64,000 bases of DNA from Epiperipatus broadwayi (GCA_028023455.1 JAQFVV010000013.1:4340001-4404000), one strand, 5' to 3'; positions 32,050-45,500 are shown, counted from the first letter of the stretch. Translations and numbers: made by a program. Notes: generated by a model not told the origin, from the sequence alone.

Positions 32050-35000
32050 TCCAAGAGCTCTAAAGCAGAATATAGTCATGAAAGTAAATTGTAACTATTT
32101 TCAGGAATTAGTGATTAAATAAATAATCGAATAGGTTATTGCTCCGTCATTCTGCCCTACACTAAATCATGCCAGTCACGGAGAAGTTAATATAGTTCTA
32201 ATTTATCGTTTATTGAAAAAATTACATAGCATAAGAAAAAAACATTGGGAAAATCGTAAAAATATTTTTTTAAAATATCTAAATATTATATTAATAAAGA
32301 ATACATTAAACCTTATTTATAATACATACAGGTTCTCCTTCGAAGATGAAATTAACGCGAACACCCCTCCTCTTTAATTATATTTAGGTTTTGATGCATT
32401 TTAATGATATTAAAGTTTCATTATTTTATGTTATGGCTTTAAATTTGAGATTCTAAAATTAAATTCTTAAGAGAATAGTAAGATCCCATATTGCTTAGTT
32501 ACTTTCAATCTAACTTTATATAGAGAACTTAACAATAAGCACATACAAGCTTTGATGTTATCTCTATTTCTAATTCACAAATAATGCTATTGATAATAAC
32601 AATAATAATACAAAAGATTGTATTCAAATAAATCAAGGTTAAAGAGAAAACATTTTGTGGAAATTATTTATTGCTTAAAATAATATATATTCTAACCTCC
32701 CCCCGCGCATTCTCACCCCAAAATATATTGTTTATTACGAATATTACGGGTTCTAGCTCAGTTAACAAATAAATAAATGAAATATTCAGCATTAATTAAA
32801 ATGATTACTAGCTCTAATTTTAAAATACAAATACGGTTCAATTTTAAAATGAATTAACAAATATTTACTATTTTCATGAGACATGGAGTGACAATACAGG
32901 GAACGAGATAGACTACATTGAGCCATTATCCACACGATACTACCTCAATGGCATAAGAACACTATTCCCCCTTTTTACTATACCAAATAACTAACTCATA
33001 GTATTCTTACGACTTTCTGAGCTCTATTCACTACGATTAAAATAATAATCATATCTTAATCTTCTTTATAACAAGAATCTAGCTCAATTAAATAAAATGA
33101 AGTAAAATAAATAAAATCTCAGGTTCATAAATTGTATTCTAACTGATTTAAAATTACGGTAGTAAAATATGAAAAGGGAATTTTATGTCATAATCTACTA
33201 CACAGCAACTAATAATAATAACATAATAATAACAATAATAATATAATATAATCTTCTTTCTTCCTAAATGAAATAAATAAATACATACGTGGTAGTATTT
33301 TAATAATCTGACAACAGAATACGTGTGGCAACATTAGCATATAATTAAATGTAATATTGTGGCAACCGACTTATAACCAATAAATAATATAAAATTATGA
33401 TCTTTTAATTTTAACATACCAATAATTCTCAAAATTCTTATAACACTTTTATGTTTACCTTTTGTGCAAAATTTATATGTCTGTTTCAATTATAAATGTA
33501 TCGTGATTTCATGCATCCATGTGGAGAAATAACAACTCGGACACAAAAACTTTAGAACAAATTTAAAACAAAGTTTATTAACAACATAAATAAATTAACA
33601 ATATTTTTACATTATAAACATTGGATATCCCTTACTTTCATATCTCAACTTAATTTATTAGTTTATAAAATGAAATCAAAATAATATTTACTTTTCCTAG
33701 TTAAATCTTATTTTTTTTAAACACTTAAGAAAATACAGTATTATTACTGGATTTATTATTATGGTTAGCTTATTACAAAATGCATTTCTTATATGATTAT
33801 CACAAACACTTTTCATCCCTAATATTATTAAAATTATATTTTTTTTACAAAATTTACATTCGTAGTAAAATTCTACAAAATAACAAATTTTAGTTTTATA
33901 TTGGTTGTATGGAATCTTACAAAGTCAAAACATTGTTCTATATTCGGTATTAGGTTTTTATTATTCATTATCCGATGTTTATTCATCCTAATATTCTCAT
34001 TCAAGCCTTACTTCGGATGATATAATTACAACTATTAATATACCATGCATAAGTATATGTTTATTATACCTTATTGAACTATTTTCTTAATAAATATGCA
34101 ATACTTATTTTCTAAATATTATTAAAAAAAAAATTCATTCAAATTTTATTATCACTTTTAAAATACTTGGTTTAGATTTCTTTTCCAAATCTTATATTCA
34201 TTTCTGAATTAATTTTACAATGTATTATATGATTCTTTCTCTCTTTATGATATTTTGGACTTTCAATTTTAAAGTTACACAATTCTATACATTCCAGCAA
34301 ATAAACTATTCTTACATAAACGATAACATATCTTCAGTTCTATTTTATTCATTATTTCTTTGAAAATATCTTTCTGACCGATGCAGATTCACAAAATAAG
34401 GATAGCAAAGATAGATGCATAGGATCAAAATACAACTAGAATATTACTTGTCATATACCTTGACAATCATGGCACAGTGAATTAAAAGACACTATAGAGG
34501 AGTGACCTTTACCTGTCTACCAACCTCTATCATAGGAACGATGATAAAGCTATTTCTTCAGCTTTATTTTAACATCAAAAGTTTAAAGATATGCAAAAAC
34601 ACTGTCCAAACTATATGTGTTCAGTCATAGGGCTTAGTTAACTATACTGAATTCACACAAAACTAAATATGATCCAAATCCTTTATTTTTCCTATTTCTT
34701 AAAAAAAACATCATCTTGGTTTCCTCTCCACTGGTACTTCCAAGTCACTATCCGATCTTATTTCTCAAGATTTTTTCTATACTGTACATCGACAAATACA
34801 TATCTGCATTACTAACAATAATAAAATTCATTTATTTTAAAACTATTCCACTGTTCTATAAGAAAATCTTTTTACTACTTTCCTCCGTATATTTAATCAT
34901 ATACAAACTATTTAAATATCTGAATACTTTATCACATGAAAGTTCAAAAGAATCACACAATTGTTCTGTTAAATTATATTATTAATATACTTTAAATAAA

Positions 35001-37430
35001 TTATTGCATGCATATTCCGAATTACTCCTATCTCATTATATGTTAAAAATGTTGTATAAAATGTGTACATATAATTTAAACTTTCACACTTCATTCTTAG
35101 GTCAATAGATGATCTAAAAAAAAAACACATTATGCATTATAAATAACTATTAAAATTACCAAACGACCTTTATCTCCTCGATCGCGTTCCGTAGGCTTCA
35201 CCATCCATTTGATCCTTGTAGATATAAGATTCACATCCATACACTTTATTTTAAACACTATTTCTATAATTTTATCAAGCTATTATATTTAAATTTTAAT
35301 ATTAATAAATTTATGTTTTATGTTTTCCCTAATCTCGCATAACATTTTATATTTTAAAATAAATTAGTAAAAAATATTCCAAACTATATTTACTGTACTT
35401 CTTCATCAAATTTCCTTGAAAACCGTTCATACTAAAGCTAAAAAAAAATGTTTATTATTTCTTCTTCAGTCACTTAATGTTCTCCTCCCTGCTTGTTCAA
35501 TTTTAAGGTAAAACAATTATTGCTCTGTTTAATAAATATTCATAGATGACAACCCTTGGTTTTTTATAATATTTAATACAATTATTAATTATGATATAAA
35601 TTAATCCCGTAAAGAAAACGTCTACATATTCTCTTCTAATATTTTCTGCTAATATTTTCCCGCGCGACTTTTACGATGCATTTTCTTAATACTTTGATTT
35701 AAATATTCAGTAATTTTTTCTGTCTCCATGGATCCATTTTCATTAAGTAATTTAAATTTATATTTTCCAAATCATGCATTCCTCCAATGACCACTTTATA
35801 ATATTTTTTAATTCCTCTTAGAGAAAGTTTTTCTGTTCTTTTTTCATAAAAACACAATAGCTCTTTCATATTATTATTCTGTAACTTTTTTTTTCCTTCT
35901 TTTAAAATTCTGGTACTATATACTTTATAATGTTTCCTTTAAAAAGACAAACATTCTTTTTTTCATTATAACTTTTACATAATTTTTTCTTTATTACATA
36001 CGCATCTTAATTTTTTTTTTTTTCACAGAAAAGAATAAAAAAAAACTTCAGAGTAGCCTTATAAAATTGTGCGTCATAATTTTTCCTGATGGCAAATAAC
36101 TTCTCTTTTAAGTTTTCCGTATAGCGTCCAAATTATATTCTTCTGAGTTACAATAATAAGTTTCTGGTTGAGCATAAATAAAGCTGTATCAAGGCACTTT
36201 ACAAATATTTTTCCTTTATTATAACTTCTATATACTGTTTTCTGTAGTATTTCCATTTTACTGTAAGGTTTTGGCTAAACTTGAATAAAATATCCTGGTA
36301 AGAAAACTTTTAAAACTAGCCCTTCATTTAAAGGCAGTTCAAAATATTATATTTAAAAAGAACTTTTAAAATAAATACAAAATTTTAAAATTATATCACT
36401 TTTCTAGCTTACGATCTTATACAGCTAAAAAATATGTTACTCCTTCCTTTACTTACACATTACTTTCTCCCGCTCCATCTAATTCTTATATTTCGTCTGC
36501 TAAATTACCTCCGTTGATTGGTTAATGACTTTTTTAGCGCGAACAAATTTACACATTTTTAGTTTTATAACAGACTAAATTTTTCAAATAAGACATTTAT
36601 GATGTAATGATTTAAAATATTACTTAAAATAGTATTTTTAACTCAATTATAATTTTATCAAAATCATTTAAATTTTAAAACAATTATTAAAATAACATTT
36701 AATATTTCAACTTTTACTTTAACGATAGATAGCAATTATATTTAGTTTTATAATTCACAAACTTTGTTATTATATTCTAACAAGCGTGTGTGTGAAGGTA
36801 TATAATATACAGTCACATGATTACTAACTTTATCAGATGATTTTTTAATTTACGTCTCGGTCTAAATTACCAAAACTGACACATTTTATAAAAATTTGGA
36901 AAATAATTCAAAAATGTAGAACTAAATATAATTCTCACCATCCCAAAGTTTATTTTAAAATATACCAGATCAAATTTGAATACTAATTATAATTATAATA
37001 TTACATATAGCGGTTTTTTTTAATTTATTAGTTTTAAAACATTACAATTGGATTGTTAATATACTTTTAACTATTTATAGCTGTATTATTTTATATGGCC
37101 AGCTTTTACAACCATAAGCAAGGATATAATTAAGCTTTATTTAACTGTTTTCTTTTAAAATAATCCATTACACTTTTATATACCAGGTATTTTCAGCCTT
37201 AAATTGTACTATAAAATCTAATCGATCATACAATTATCAATATATTACACAAACATATCTTAAAATTTAAAATTTTTTAGTAATTGACCATTCTACCTTA
37301 TTATGACCTATAGATAAGGGCACAATATATATATTGATGCTGAATTCAACAGTTTAGCCTTTTAATTTGTAGAGATTTTTTTTTTTTTTTTTAAAAAGGA
37401 AATATGTTCTTACTGTAATAAACAGCAGAC
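32050..37430. other. Long AT-rich stretch, no recognised gene
   Basis: Short unique sequence with scattered microsatellite-like ATA/AAT words. Isolated CpG patches occur near 32340-32370, 32700, 35165-35200, 35660 and 36530. On the minus strand about 35650-36260 has a lower stop density and K/R/E-rich coding-like segments (for example KELLCFYEKRTEKLSLRGI), but I cannot tie it to any family. The 89-codon frame at 34716-34985 (plus) is hydrophobic and AT-driven and is not called. Confidence 0.4.
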
Positions 37431-37437
37431 TAATAAT

Positions 37438-37700
37438 CTTGTGCTCATCGGTAGAGCAAACTTCAGAGATGAAGGTTTCTGAATCAATTCTCAGCTAAGT
37501 ATGAAAATATCTCAGGTCAATTAAATTGTCAGTCCAGTATTTGAATATCATATAACTAACAGAGAAAATAACTATACAATAGAGTAGATACCTGAAGGAA
37601 TCTTGAAAGTCTGTGTTCAAGTCCCCTATATTACATATAGACTCCAGGTATATAAAATATACTCGTATTTAAAATATACAATTATTACAGGTGAATATGA
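37438..37700 (+). repeat. tRNA-like head and snapback family R tail
   Basis: GTGCTCATCGGTAGAGC at 37441 resembles a tRNA A box, and GGTTTCTGAATCAATTC at 37471 resembles a B box, too close together for a tRNA. About 100 bases later, CTTGAAAGTCTGTGTTCAAG then CCCCTATATTACATATAG matches the outer end of the R copies at 31760 and 17305. It may be a tRNA-derived SINE joined to, or inserted beside, an R fragment. Confidence 0.4.
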
Positions 37701-40407
37701 TGGAATTACATATTTTAAATATAAAAGGCAGTTAATAAGCAATCCTTTTACTCACACAAAAATACATACAAGACAAATGAGTAGGAGAGAAGAGGTCTAT
37801 TCAATTTTGATTTTATCAAACGAATTTTCATTAATTAAACACAGTCACATATGCTTATTCATTATATTACAGAAAAAAAAATGAAAAAAAATAATGTTTC
37901 AAATTAACCTTTAATAACATGTTAGATATATATTTTCTAAGTTTCCAGATTTTATTACATATATTCCTCATATCAACTCTTACCATACTGCAGCCATTTT
38001 ACAAACAAGTTTCACTCTTTAAATATTTGAGTCATCAAGCTCATGCTGTAATGGAAAATATTGAGCTGTCGACATGAGCATCTGAAGAGTAAATGTTTTC
38101 AAAATGCATGCTTAGCAGGGAAAGTGGCATGAGTTTCTGTGATGAAGAGTAGTAATGCTATTGATGAAAATGAAATGACAAATGCACTGATAAAAACAAA
38201 TAACCTTCCATAATTATATCCTATGTAAGTTCACAATTAATTCATAAACGTCTTTCTATTTATAAACAACTGCTGTAATTATATTTAATTATTTTCAAAT
38301 GCCTTTATTTGTTCCTCAAGACAATTCAAGAGGCATAAGTTTGGATATTACAATGCAATCATTGTTACAAACAAATATAAGGAGTGTCGGTACATGTCAA
38401 GTGGATCCACACCTATACAATTGATTCCATGCATATGATTTTTAAACATTCAAGCATAAACATATGGATAGGTAAGTGGAGTTTTTATGGTTTCAGATGT
38501 GCAGTGACACGAAATTCATCTGCACTTCCAGACTCACACACATAAACCCAACTTCTTATGCTTAAATTATTGTTCACAAAATTGTCCAATTATACATGTC
38601 CATTTCTCCATTAGTTATTTAAAAATTTTGTTATATCAACTGCAATGTTAAACTTTCAGAACACTTCTATTTGTGCCTCATGACAATTTGGGAGGTATAA
38701 GCTTAAAAGAAACAATGCAAACACTTCAGTTGCAGTGGGAATATTGTCCTTGGATTGTCTAATTGTACAAGTCTATTTCACCATTTAAGCATTCCCAGTT
38801 CTGTTATAAATGTCTTTATATATATATGAAAATAATTATATTTAATTATATATATACAACAAAATAAAGGCTCATTGAAGTTTATGATGAAGCTTAAAAT
38901 TTAGATGCTTAAACAAATTGTTGACTAATCATCATCAACAATGTTTATTGCTTGATTTAGCACTATACTCTATTGTGTAATTAGAAAATATAATATACAT
39001 ATATGCACATGTATAAATAACAGTAAAATCTTTCAACAATCAGTTAATTTTTATTACTAGTAGGATAAGTTCTGTAACAATAGCAGAAAATTTAAAAGTG
39101 CAACTTATAAAAATCAGCATTTGGTAACAAAATTTTCTGAATTAATCAAATCTACATAAAGAGACATTAAAAATTTAAACACATCTTTCTTAGCTGATTG
39201 TTGTTGTTTTTTTTTCCTTTCATTTTTGTAACACTAAAATGCTGATACTATTTAAAAACTTTTACATATTATATAAATTTGTCTAATATTGTATTTATTA
39301 GTATTTTGTTTCTTATTTAAAAATAATAATTTTAATCAAATTTTAACTCAAAATATATCAAAATCTGCCAAAGACCTGTAGTGTAAGATGGAAAGGGTTA
39401 TCCGTTCTAAGACACATTAAAGATTAATATATTTTTTATTCTTTTTCCTTTTCCTCTTCTTTTTTTTATTAAAAAAATATATAATTTTTTATAAACAAAA
39501 AAAAAAACTAACAGGAATTATAATCATTAAAAAAATTAGCTTCTCTTCTACAATTATTGACAGATTATAACACATATATTAGTTTTCTCAGTAAAATACA
39601 TTTTGAATTTAACTGAATCTTACTGAAAGTTTTATTTAAAAATAAATAAATTTCCTTACATTATACCTTCTTGATTAATATCACCTTTAATGCATTTCCG
39701 AAACTTAATGCTTATGGGTATAATGTACATGACAATCCAGCACTAGTAATGACAATTATACTTCAGCTGTATTCTCTATGATTAATTTAGCAACACTTTA
39801 TTTGACAACATAGGTTGTCCTGACTTACTTTTCCATATAATTAAAAACACCTCTTTATCTACCATTTTCTGATCAGTATCTAGGTTGGTTATAAGCCAAA
39901 TATCTGGAAAAACTTTTGAGTCTGATTGAAAATATCCATTTATGTGAAAAAATCTTCCAATTTAGGCTTAAATTCCAAGTTAATGAATGCCCAGCTAATA
40001 TAACCAATGTCTCGCAATGACTCTTAAATCTGCAATAAGAAGATGTAATGAGTTTAAAAAACAATATATTATAGCGAAGTTACAATTCATCATTTTTCAA
40101 AAGATTAGAGAAAAAGCAAATTTTAGACAGAACACAATAATAACAGTATGCATTAAATATTAAAGATAATGTAAATGGAATATATATAATTCAAAATATT
40201 CTGTGTTATTTATTTATACATTTAAATAATTTTAATATCAGAGTAACTAAATAGCATTTAAAACAGCAAGGTAATATAAAGTACTGCACAGTGATTAAGA
40301 TTAAAGATAAAGGCAATAAAAAAGTTTTTTCACAGAAGAAAGAAAAAAAGATTGATAATCATGAATTAAAAGTCAATAGCTAGACATATTTTGGTCAGAA
40401 TATTAAT
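37701..40407. other. AT-rich DNA with weak direct repeats
   Basis: Around 38310-38850 two related segments recur: TTTGTTCCTCAAGACAATTC (38310) with TTTGTGCCTCATGACAATTT (38667), and TTGTCCAATTATACATGTCC with TTGTCTAATTGTACAAGTCT. They suggest an old tandem duplication. Nothing coding is recognised; the 63-codon minus frame at 39873-40064 has no known motif. Confidence 0.45.
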
Positions 40408-40420
40408 AAAAAATAGAAAC

Positions 40421-40914
40421 CACTAAACATCACATGATCACCATCTCTATACTAGCACATAATTGTTGTAAACAAAGGCAAAACTCTCTATACAGTAGTG
40501 CCACCCTGTGCCAAACAGAGTAATCAATGGATGCCAGAAGGCTTGTGCATAAAATCCCTATCTAGTGCCTACTCATCCAATATCCCCAGACTAGTTTCTG
40601 GCTTGTGGCCATCATCAGTGAGGAACCTTGGATCTGAGAGCAGTTGCCAGAAGGCTTGTGCATAAAATCCCTATCTAGTGCCTACTCATCCAATATCCCC
40701 AGACTAGTTTCTGGCTTGTGGCCATCATCAGTGAGGAGCCTTGGATAGCACTCCAAGGCTCCTCACTGATGATGGCCACAAACCAGAAACTAGTCTGGGG
40801 ATATTGGATGAGTAGGCACTAGATAGGGATTTTATGCACAAGCCTTCTGGCATCCATTGATTACTCTGTTTGGCACAGGGTGACACTACTGTATGGAGAG
40901 TTTTGCCTTTGTTT
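40421..40914. mobile_element. Snapback element family P, copy 2, with 13-bp target duplication
   Basis: The element begins CACTAAACATCACATGATC and ends GGAGAGTTTTGCCTTTGTTT. It is flanked by a perfect direct repeat aaaaaatagaaac at 40408-40420 and 40915-40927. The two arms are reverse complements meeting near 40750. The left arm carries an extra 113-bp tandem copy (40533-40645 repeated from 40646). The right arm has a hammerhead-like core: CTGATGA (40766-40772), GG/CC helix and GAAA (40786-40789). No ORF is present. The perfect duplication shows a recent insertion of exactly this unit, at a length typical of target-primed retroposition. Confidence 0.85.
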
Positions 40915-41034
40915 AAAAAATAGAAACATAATGGACAAAATTAATCATAAAATTAAATTTGAATAGAATACTTTTGGTAGAAATAATTTAATGTTTAAAC
41001 AAATATATCTATATGTTTGAAAAGAAAGCTTTTT

Positions 41035-41460
41035 AATAAATATATTTGATCAATTCTTACATATGGATCTGAAACGTCAATATTTAATGAAAAAGCAGCA
41101 TAGAAACTTTAATCACAGAATAAAATATAGAGTATAGAATATTGGGAGTGAGAAGAAGAGATCATATGTGAAGTACATGAATGAGAGAACAAACAGATAT
41201 TATTAACATTATTAAAAAAATTAAATGATTGAAATAGATCTGGTTAAATATGTTTTTAGAAGAGATAATAATAGGTGTCAGATGAAGACAAAATTACAAA
41301 AGATCCAGAAAGAGAAGATTAGCGATACACTTTTAAAAAATTGCTTGAATAATGTGGATTAGAGAGCTGGATGAAAAAAAAAACTGGATTAAATTTGGAA
41401 TGATCTTTATTCTGCAGTGGATCAATGATACTTGAAAATGATGATAGTGATTAAATATTT
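41035..41460 (+). pseudogene. LINE D 3' end, post-RT region
   Basis: Plus-strand translation with frameshifts gives ILTYGSETSIFNEK (normally VLTYGSETWxLxxK), then NILGVRRRDH-like and MRERTNRYY-like sequence, and an NNRCQMKT-like stretch near 41270. These fit the C-terminal tail of invertebrate LINEs that read MLGIxRRDHIxNxxIRxxTxVxDI...DxRWT...GRPxxRW. The final part (near 41390-41430) resembles the usual W...AVDQ end. It is a short, 5'-truncated and decayed copy. Confidence 0.55.
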
Positions 41461-41893
41461 ATAATTCTTTAATATAAAACATTGTAAATCTCTTTGTATT
41501 CATAATATTTTTTTTAATTTAAAAATTAACAAAATGTAAGTGAAAAAATCTTTGAACTTATCATTTATCTTTAAAAAAAATTCTGACATTAATTATTTAA
41601 AAAATTAAAAACCCAATGATGACATTTGTTTGTGCAAACTTTAGAATATTTTTAGAACAGAAGATTGTGTTCATGGTGTGCAACACATTTTACCTTCATT
41701 GGCATATAAATTTCAGAAAAGTTTGGCACAATTTCCAAATTCCCTACTAGCTTCTACTTGTTTATTTTTTAAAGTAAATTTTGCACTGTAACAAGGCCAA
41801 AACAATATCAGAATAAAATATAATATATCAGAATAGTAGATTGAAGTAATGCATCCAAATATGCTCAGAAATGATGTCAAGAAATTAAAAGGT

Positions 41894-41985
41894 TGGTGGC
41901 CGAGTGATTAGCACAGCTGCCTTACAAGCTGTTGTCCCGGGTTCCCTTCACAGCCGACGCTTTGACACATTAAAAAAAAAAAAAA
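41894..41985 (+). repeat. tRNA-derived SINE, copy 2, with target duplication
   Basis: It has an A box TGGCCGAGTGATTAGC, an anticodon-arm-like GCTGCCTTACAAGC, a B box CCGGGTTCCCTTC and the family 3' segment GACGCTTTGACACATT, then a poly-A tail of about 14. Flanks aaattaaaaggt (41882-41893) and aaagtaaaaggt (41983-41994) match at 11 of 12 bases, a target duplication. The total length is under 100 bp, so this SINE is only a tRNA head, a short tail motif and poly-A. It is on the plus strand; copy 1 is on the minus strand. Confidence 0.75.
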
Positions 41986-41994
41986 GTAAAAGGT

Positions 41995-42460
41995 AACGTC
42001 CGTGATGAAGCATTATAGTGTTTCCAAACTTTATTTACTCAAAGAAAAGGAGAAATATGAATAACATAAATTTGATTTATTTATTAAAAAACTTATCTAT
42101 GCAGAAAAATGTTGCATAAAGACTGTGATGAATGTTAGTGCAAGGAACAATGGATTTAGAATAAATAATAATATTCATATGATCTAATTCCAAAGCCACA
42201 ACAAAACAGATGCATAATAAGGGGGGATTGAAATATATGGAAATGATTGACAGAAGTTTCACTATATATATAGTCTCTAATTCATTCAGAACTATAATTA
42301 GAGTTGTACAAAAGATGTTTACTATAAGAAAGCATCAAAATGAATAAATATAAAATTAATGTTATCTATTAAAACAATAATATAATATAAAAAGTAAATA
42401 TTCAAATCACCCTCTCAAATGTGTTATATTTCAACAATGCCCTCTGTGAAAAAATGTCTG
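41995..42460. other. AT-rich DNA, no gene seen
   Basis: Nothing recognisable lies between the SINE and the small P insertion. Confidence 0.5.
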
Positions 42461-42474
42461 AACTTACAAACAGC

Positions 42475-42542
42475 ACATGATCACCATTTCTTATGCTTGC
42501 ACTGAGTGGCACTACTGTATGGAGAGTTTTTCCTGTTTTAAT
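42475..42542. mobile_element. Minimal 68-bp family P insertion with perfect 14-bp duplication
   Basis: The insert begins ACATGATCACCATTTCTTAT, the outer end of family P, and ends GTATGGAGAGTTTTTCCTGTTTTAAT, the opposite end, with everything between deleted. It is flanked by aacttacaaacagc at 42461-42474 and at 42543-42556, perfectly matched. Both termini plus a target duplication in 68 bp show which sequences define the element ends. Confidence 0.85.
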
Positions 42543-42559
42543 AACTTACAAACAGCTGA

Positions 42560-45500
42560 TTCAAATGCACTGGAACATTTTTTTGAATATAAAAATATTA
42601 ATATACTAAACTTTTCTATCTTTTTGAATTTATTTTTCAGCAAAATATATTTGTTTGCCTTTTTTAGAATATTTACTCAATCCATCACAAATATTATTTT
42701 ATCTTATTCACTATTTTATGATTACTGTGTAATATGACCTCAATTTAGCAATAACATTATGATTTTTTTTTCAAATTTTTAATTACCACTGGTGACCTTT
42801 TTTTTTTTTTAGCAATCTGAAATTAATATTAAAAAAATGTGATCATGTGTAAGGCTAAACAAATTAACAAATTTAACTATTTTATCTGTCAAATATTCTG
42901 TATTACAAACAATTAATTTTGATGACATTACAGATAAGTCCCATAACTATGCAATTACAATATTTGCAAATGATCATGGCTTAGAATGGAGTCGAGTCTG
43001 AAACAGAATTGCAAAAAAATGTCAAATTTTAAATTCCATTATTATGATTTACATATATTTCAGATATTGTTTAATTTGTTGCTTTGAATGGACCAGTCAG
43101 CCCATTATGTTATTAAGCAATTTATTGATTGAGTATTACTTTTCACCATTCTTTAAATGCTGTCAAAATGCTCTGGTTATTATTATCTGAATGATTAAAT
43201 TGCATGAATGTTGGGAGTGCATGAATTACACTGTTTTCACTAATAACCATGCATGAAAATATTAGTGACATTATTTCTTTACCTAATCTAAATTCAGCTT
43301 ACAATTCAACAACAAATTATTTATTTTATTTTTGTGTTTAATATTATTGTGAAAATAATAAATATTAACATAAAAAAATTCTCAAAAATATTTTGTAATT
43401 TAAAATGAAAAGTGTTTATTTGAATTAATGATGTAGTTTTTGAAATTTATTTTAAAAAAATAATTATAATTAATATATTGCATTATTTTGCTACACTTCT
43501 ATATTAGGATAAATATTTTAATTTACTACGTTTATATTGCCTATAAATTAAATTAAATATGTATGTGATTGTGAGTGTAATTTACAGGGCTTACAAAAAC
43601 TTGACTTATAATTATTATTATCAAAGTTAGCATTAAATACAAATAATTAGAAATATAAAAGTATATATATATAAAAGACTATCATTAAAAAAATTAAGAC
43701 CTGGTGTTTTAAAATTGTTTGAAATGTAAAATTTTATCAATTTAAAAATTTTCATATTTTTATCAATAGTTAATGAATGCTGAAATGTAAAGACTTAAAA
43801 ATAAATTAGAATAATTATTTTTATTTATGAATATATTTGAATAATCTTGTAAATATTTTATATATGCAAAAATTATTTATGAGTAAATGTTATATTATAT
43901 TTCTTTTATTACCTCTCCCTCTTCCTTAAAAAAATTAAGAGTTTAATAATAAACATTGTATAGGATGCCCAAAAAGATAGTACAGTACTGTTTGTTGCAT
44001 TGAAGGTAATAAGATTCAATAATTTTGTCCTCCATTAATTCACATAAAACAATTTTTGTACTTAGATTACTTTTTATTTATTAGATAAATTTTCATTCTA
44101 TCTGGGTTTTTTAATTGAATTCTAAAATTTTATTTAGTTATTATATTTATTTTTAATATATAATTAATTAAATTCTCTTTAAACTGAAATGTGTATATAT
44201 ATATATTTGTATTACTTATTCAATAAACATTTCCTTATAATATTTTTAAATTTTATAAAAACTATAAATGCAATATTTTCATTTTGCCTTAATTATAAAA
44301 TTGCTAGATGCAGTCCTATCTTTCCAAACTTTTAGAGACTGGGTAACCACTATCACTATCAAAAAATATAACGTAATCCCAAGGAAAAATTATAGTATGC
44401 AGCATTGCTAATTCTTCAGTTTGTTTTAAGAAAATGTTTTTAGTGGATATTGATAACAATATATTCTATCTTCTTGAATTTAAAGCTTTATAGAGAGCTT
44501 AATTTATTCTTTACTTCATTATCATGCAATATTAATATAATTTTGAATTCTGCAATATCTCCAATGAATAATTTAAAGAAATGTGCTATTAAAACCAAAC
44601 AAAAATACTTTTCTTTCAATTTAATTTAATTTTATCTTACCTTTATTAATGTTATATTATTAATAAGATTAATAAAATGATTAATATTAAATTTTACCTT
44701 AAAAAGTAATGCCAACAAATGATGTCATTTATAAATATATCAATCAATCATTTTAGATCAGTCCAGAGAATACTAGACATTGATATAGTTTATTCTGACT
44801 GCCTCATATAATTGTTTAAGTAATAATATATCAATAGCCTTGCTCATTGTTAATTATCACATATTATTTCAATCACTGATATAATACAGAATGTTTTTCT
44901 TTCCTGTGGTATTATTTGTTAATGTTTCAAATTTTTCTGAAAATTGTGTTTAGATTAACATGTGCTGTGGCTCCAATAAAGTTTTTGGCACAACTGTTTC
45001 TTATTGGTATCTTGATAACATGCAATTTCTCTTTTTCCAACTGCCTTTATATACCCGATATTATCTGCTGTGTTTTTTTTTACTTCTATAAAAATGCACA
45101 TTTTATTATTAAACATCCTATATTCCTTTGATCTGTGATATAGTATAAAATGTTGTCTACTTTATCAGTGAGTCACAGTTGAAAACTCATATTAACATGA
45201 TAGATTCATGAAATATTTTGCTTTTCTAACCAGAAAATTTTCTCATAAATGTGTTTGTTAATCTTATATATATAATATTAATATTTAGTGTCTATATAAA
45301 CTTAGTAGACCATAGATAAAGATGGATTTATATCTTTATTGATTAAAGATGCTGGCTTGACAACAGATTGAGATTAGTAATGATTTTGATATCGTTTAAG
45401 TGTTGATTTCTTTTATATATTTACATTGAATACCCTATTTAGCCTTGAACATTATTAAGTTTATTATATAGGAAGTACATAGTTGGAATGCAATTTGAAA

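Noticed and set aside
33540-33600. TTTATTAACAACAT-like sequence as another Gypsy LTR
   Set aside because: The similarity to the Gypsy LTR is limited to short AT-rich words, and no second LTR or pol remnant accompanies it.
34716-34985. 89-codon hydrophobic frame as a membrane protein
   Set aside because: Its Phe/Ile/Leu richness follows from T/A-rich codons. No signal motif, homology or splice context supports it.
39660-40064. Minus-strand coding-like segment with LGIxPKL- and DTDQKM-like words
   Set aside because: Several frames are needed to read it and I could not match the pieces to any family or to splice sites.
43960-43990. GGATGCCCAAAAAGATAGTACAG as a mariner-type terminal repeat
   Set aside because: It resembles mariner ends, but no inverted partner was found within about 2 kb.
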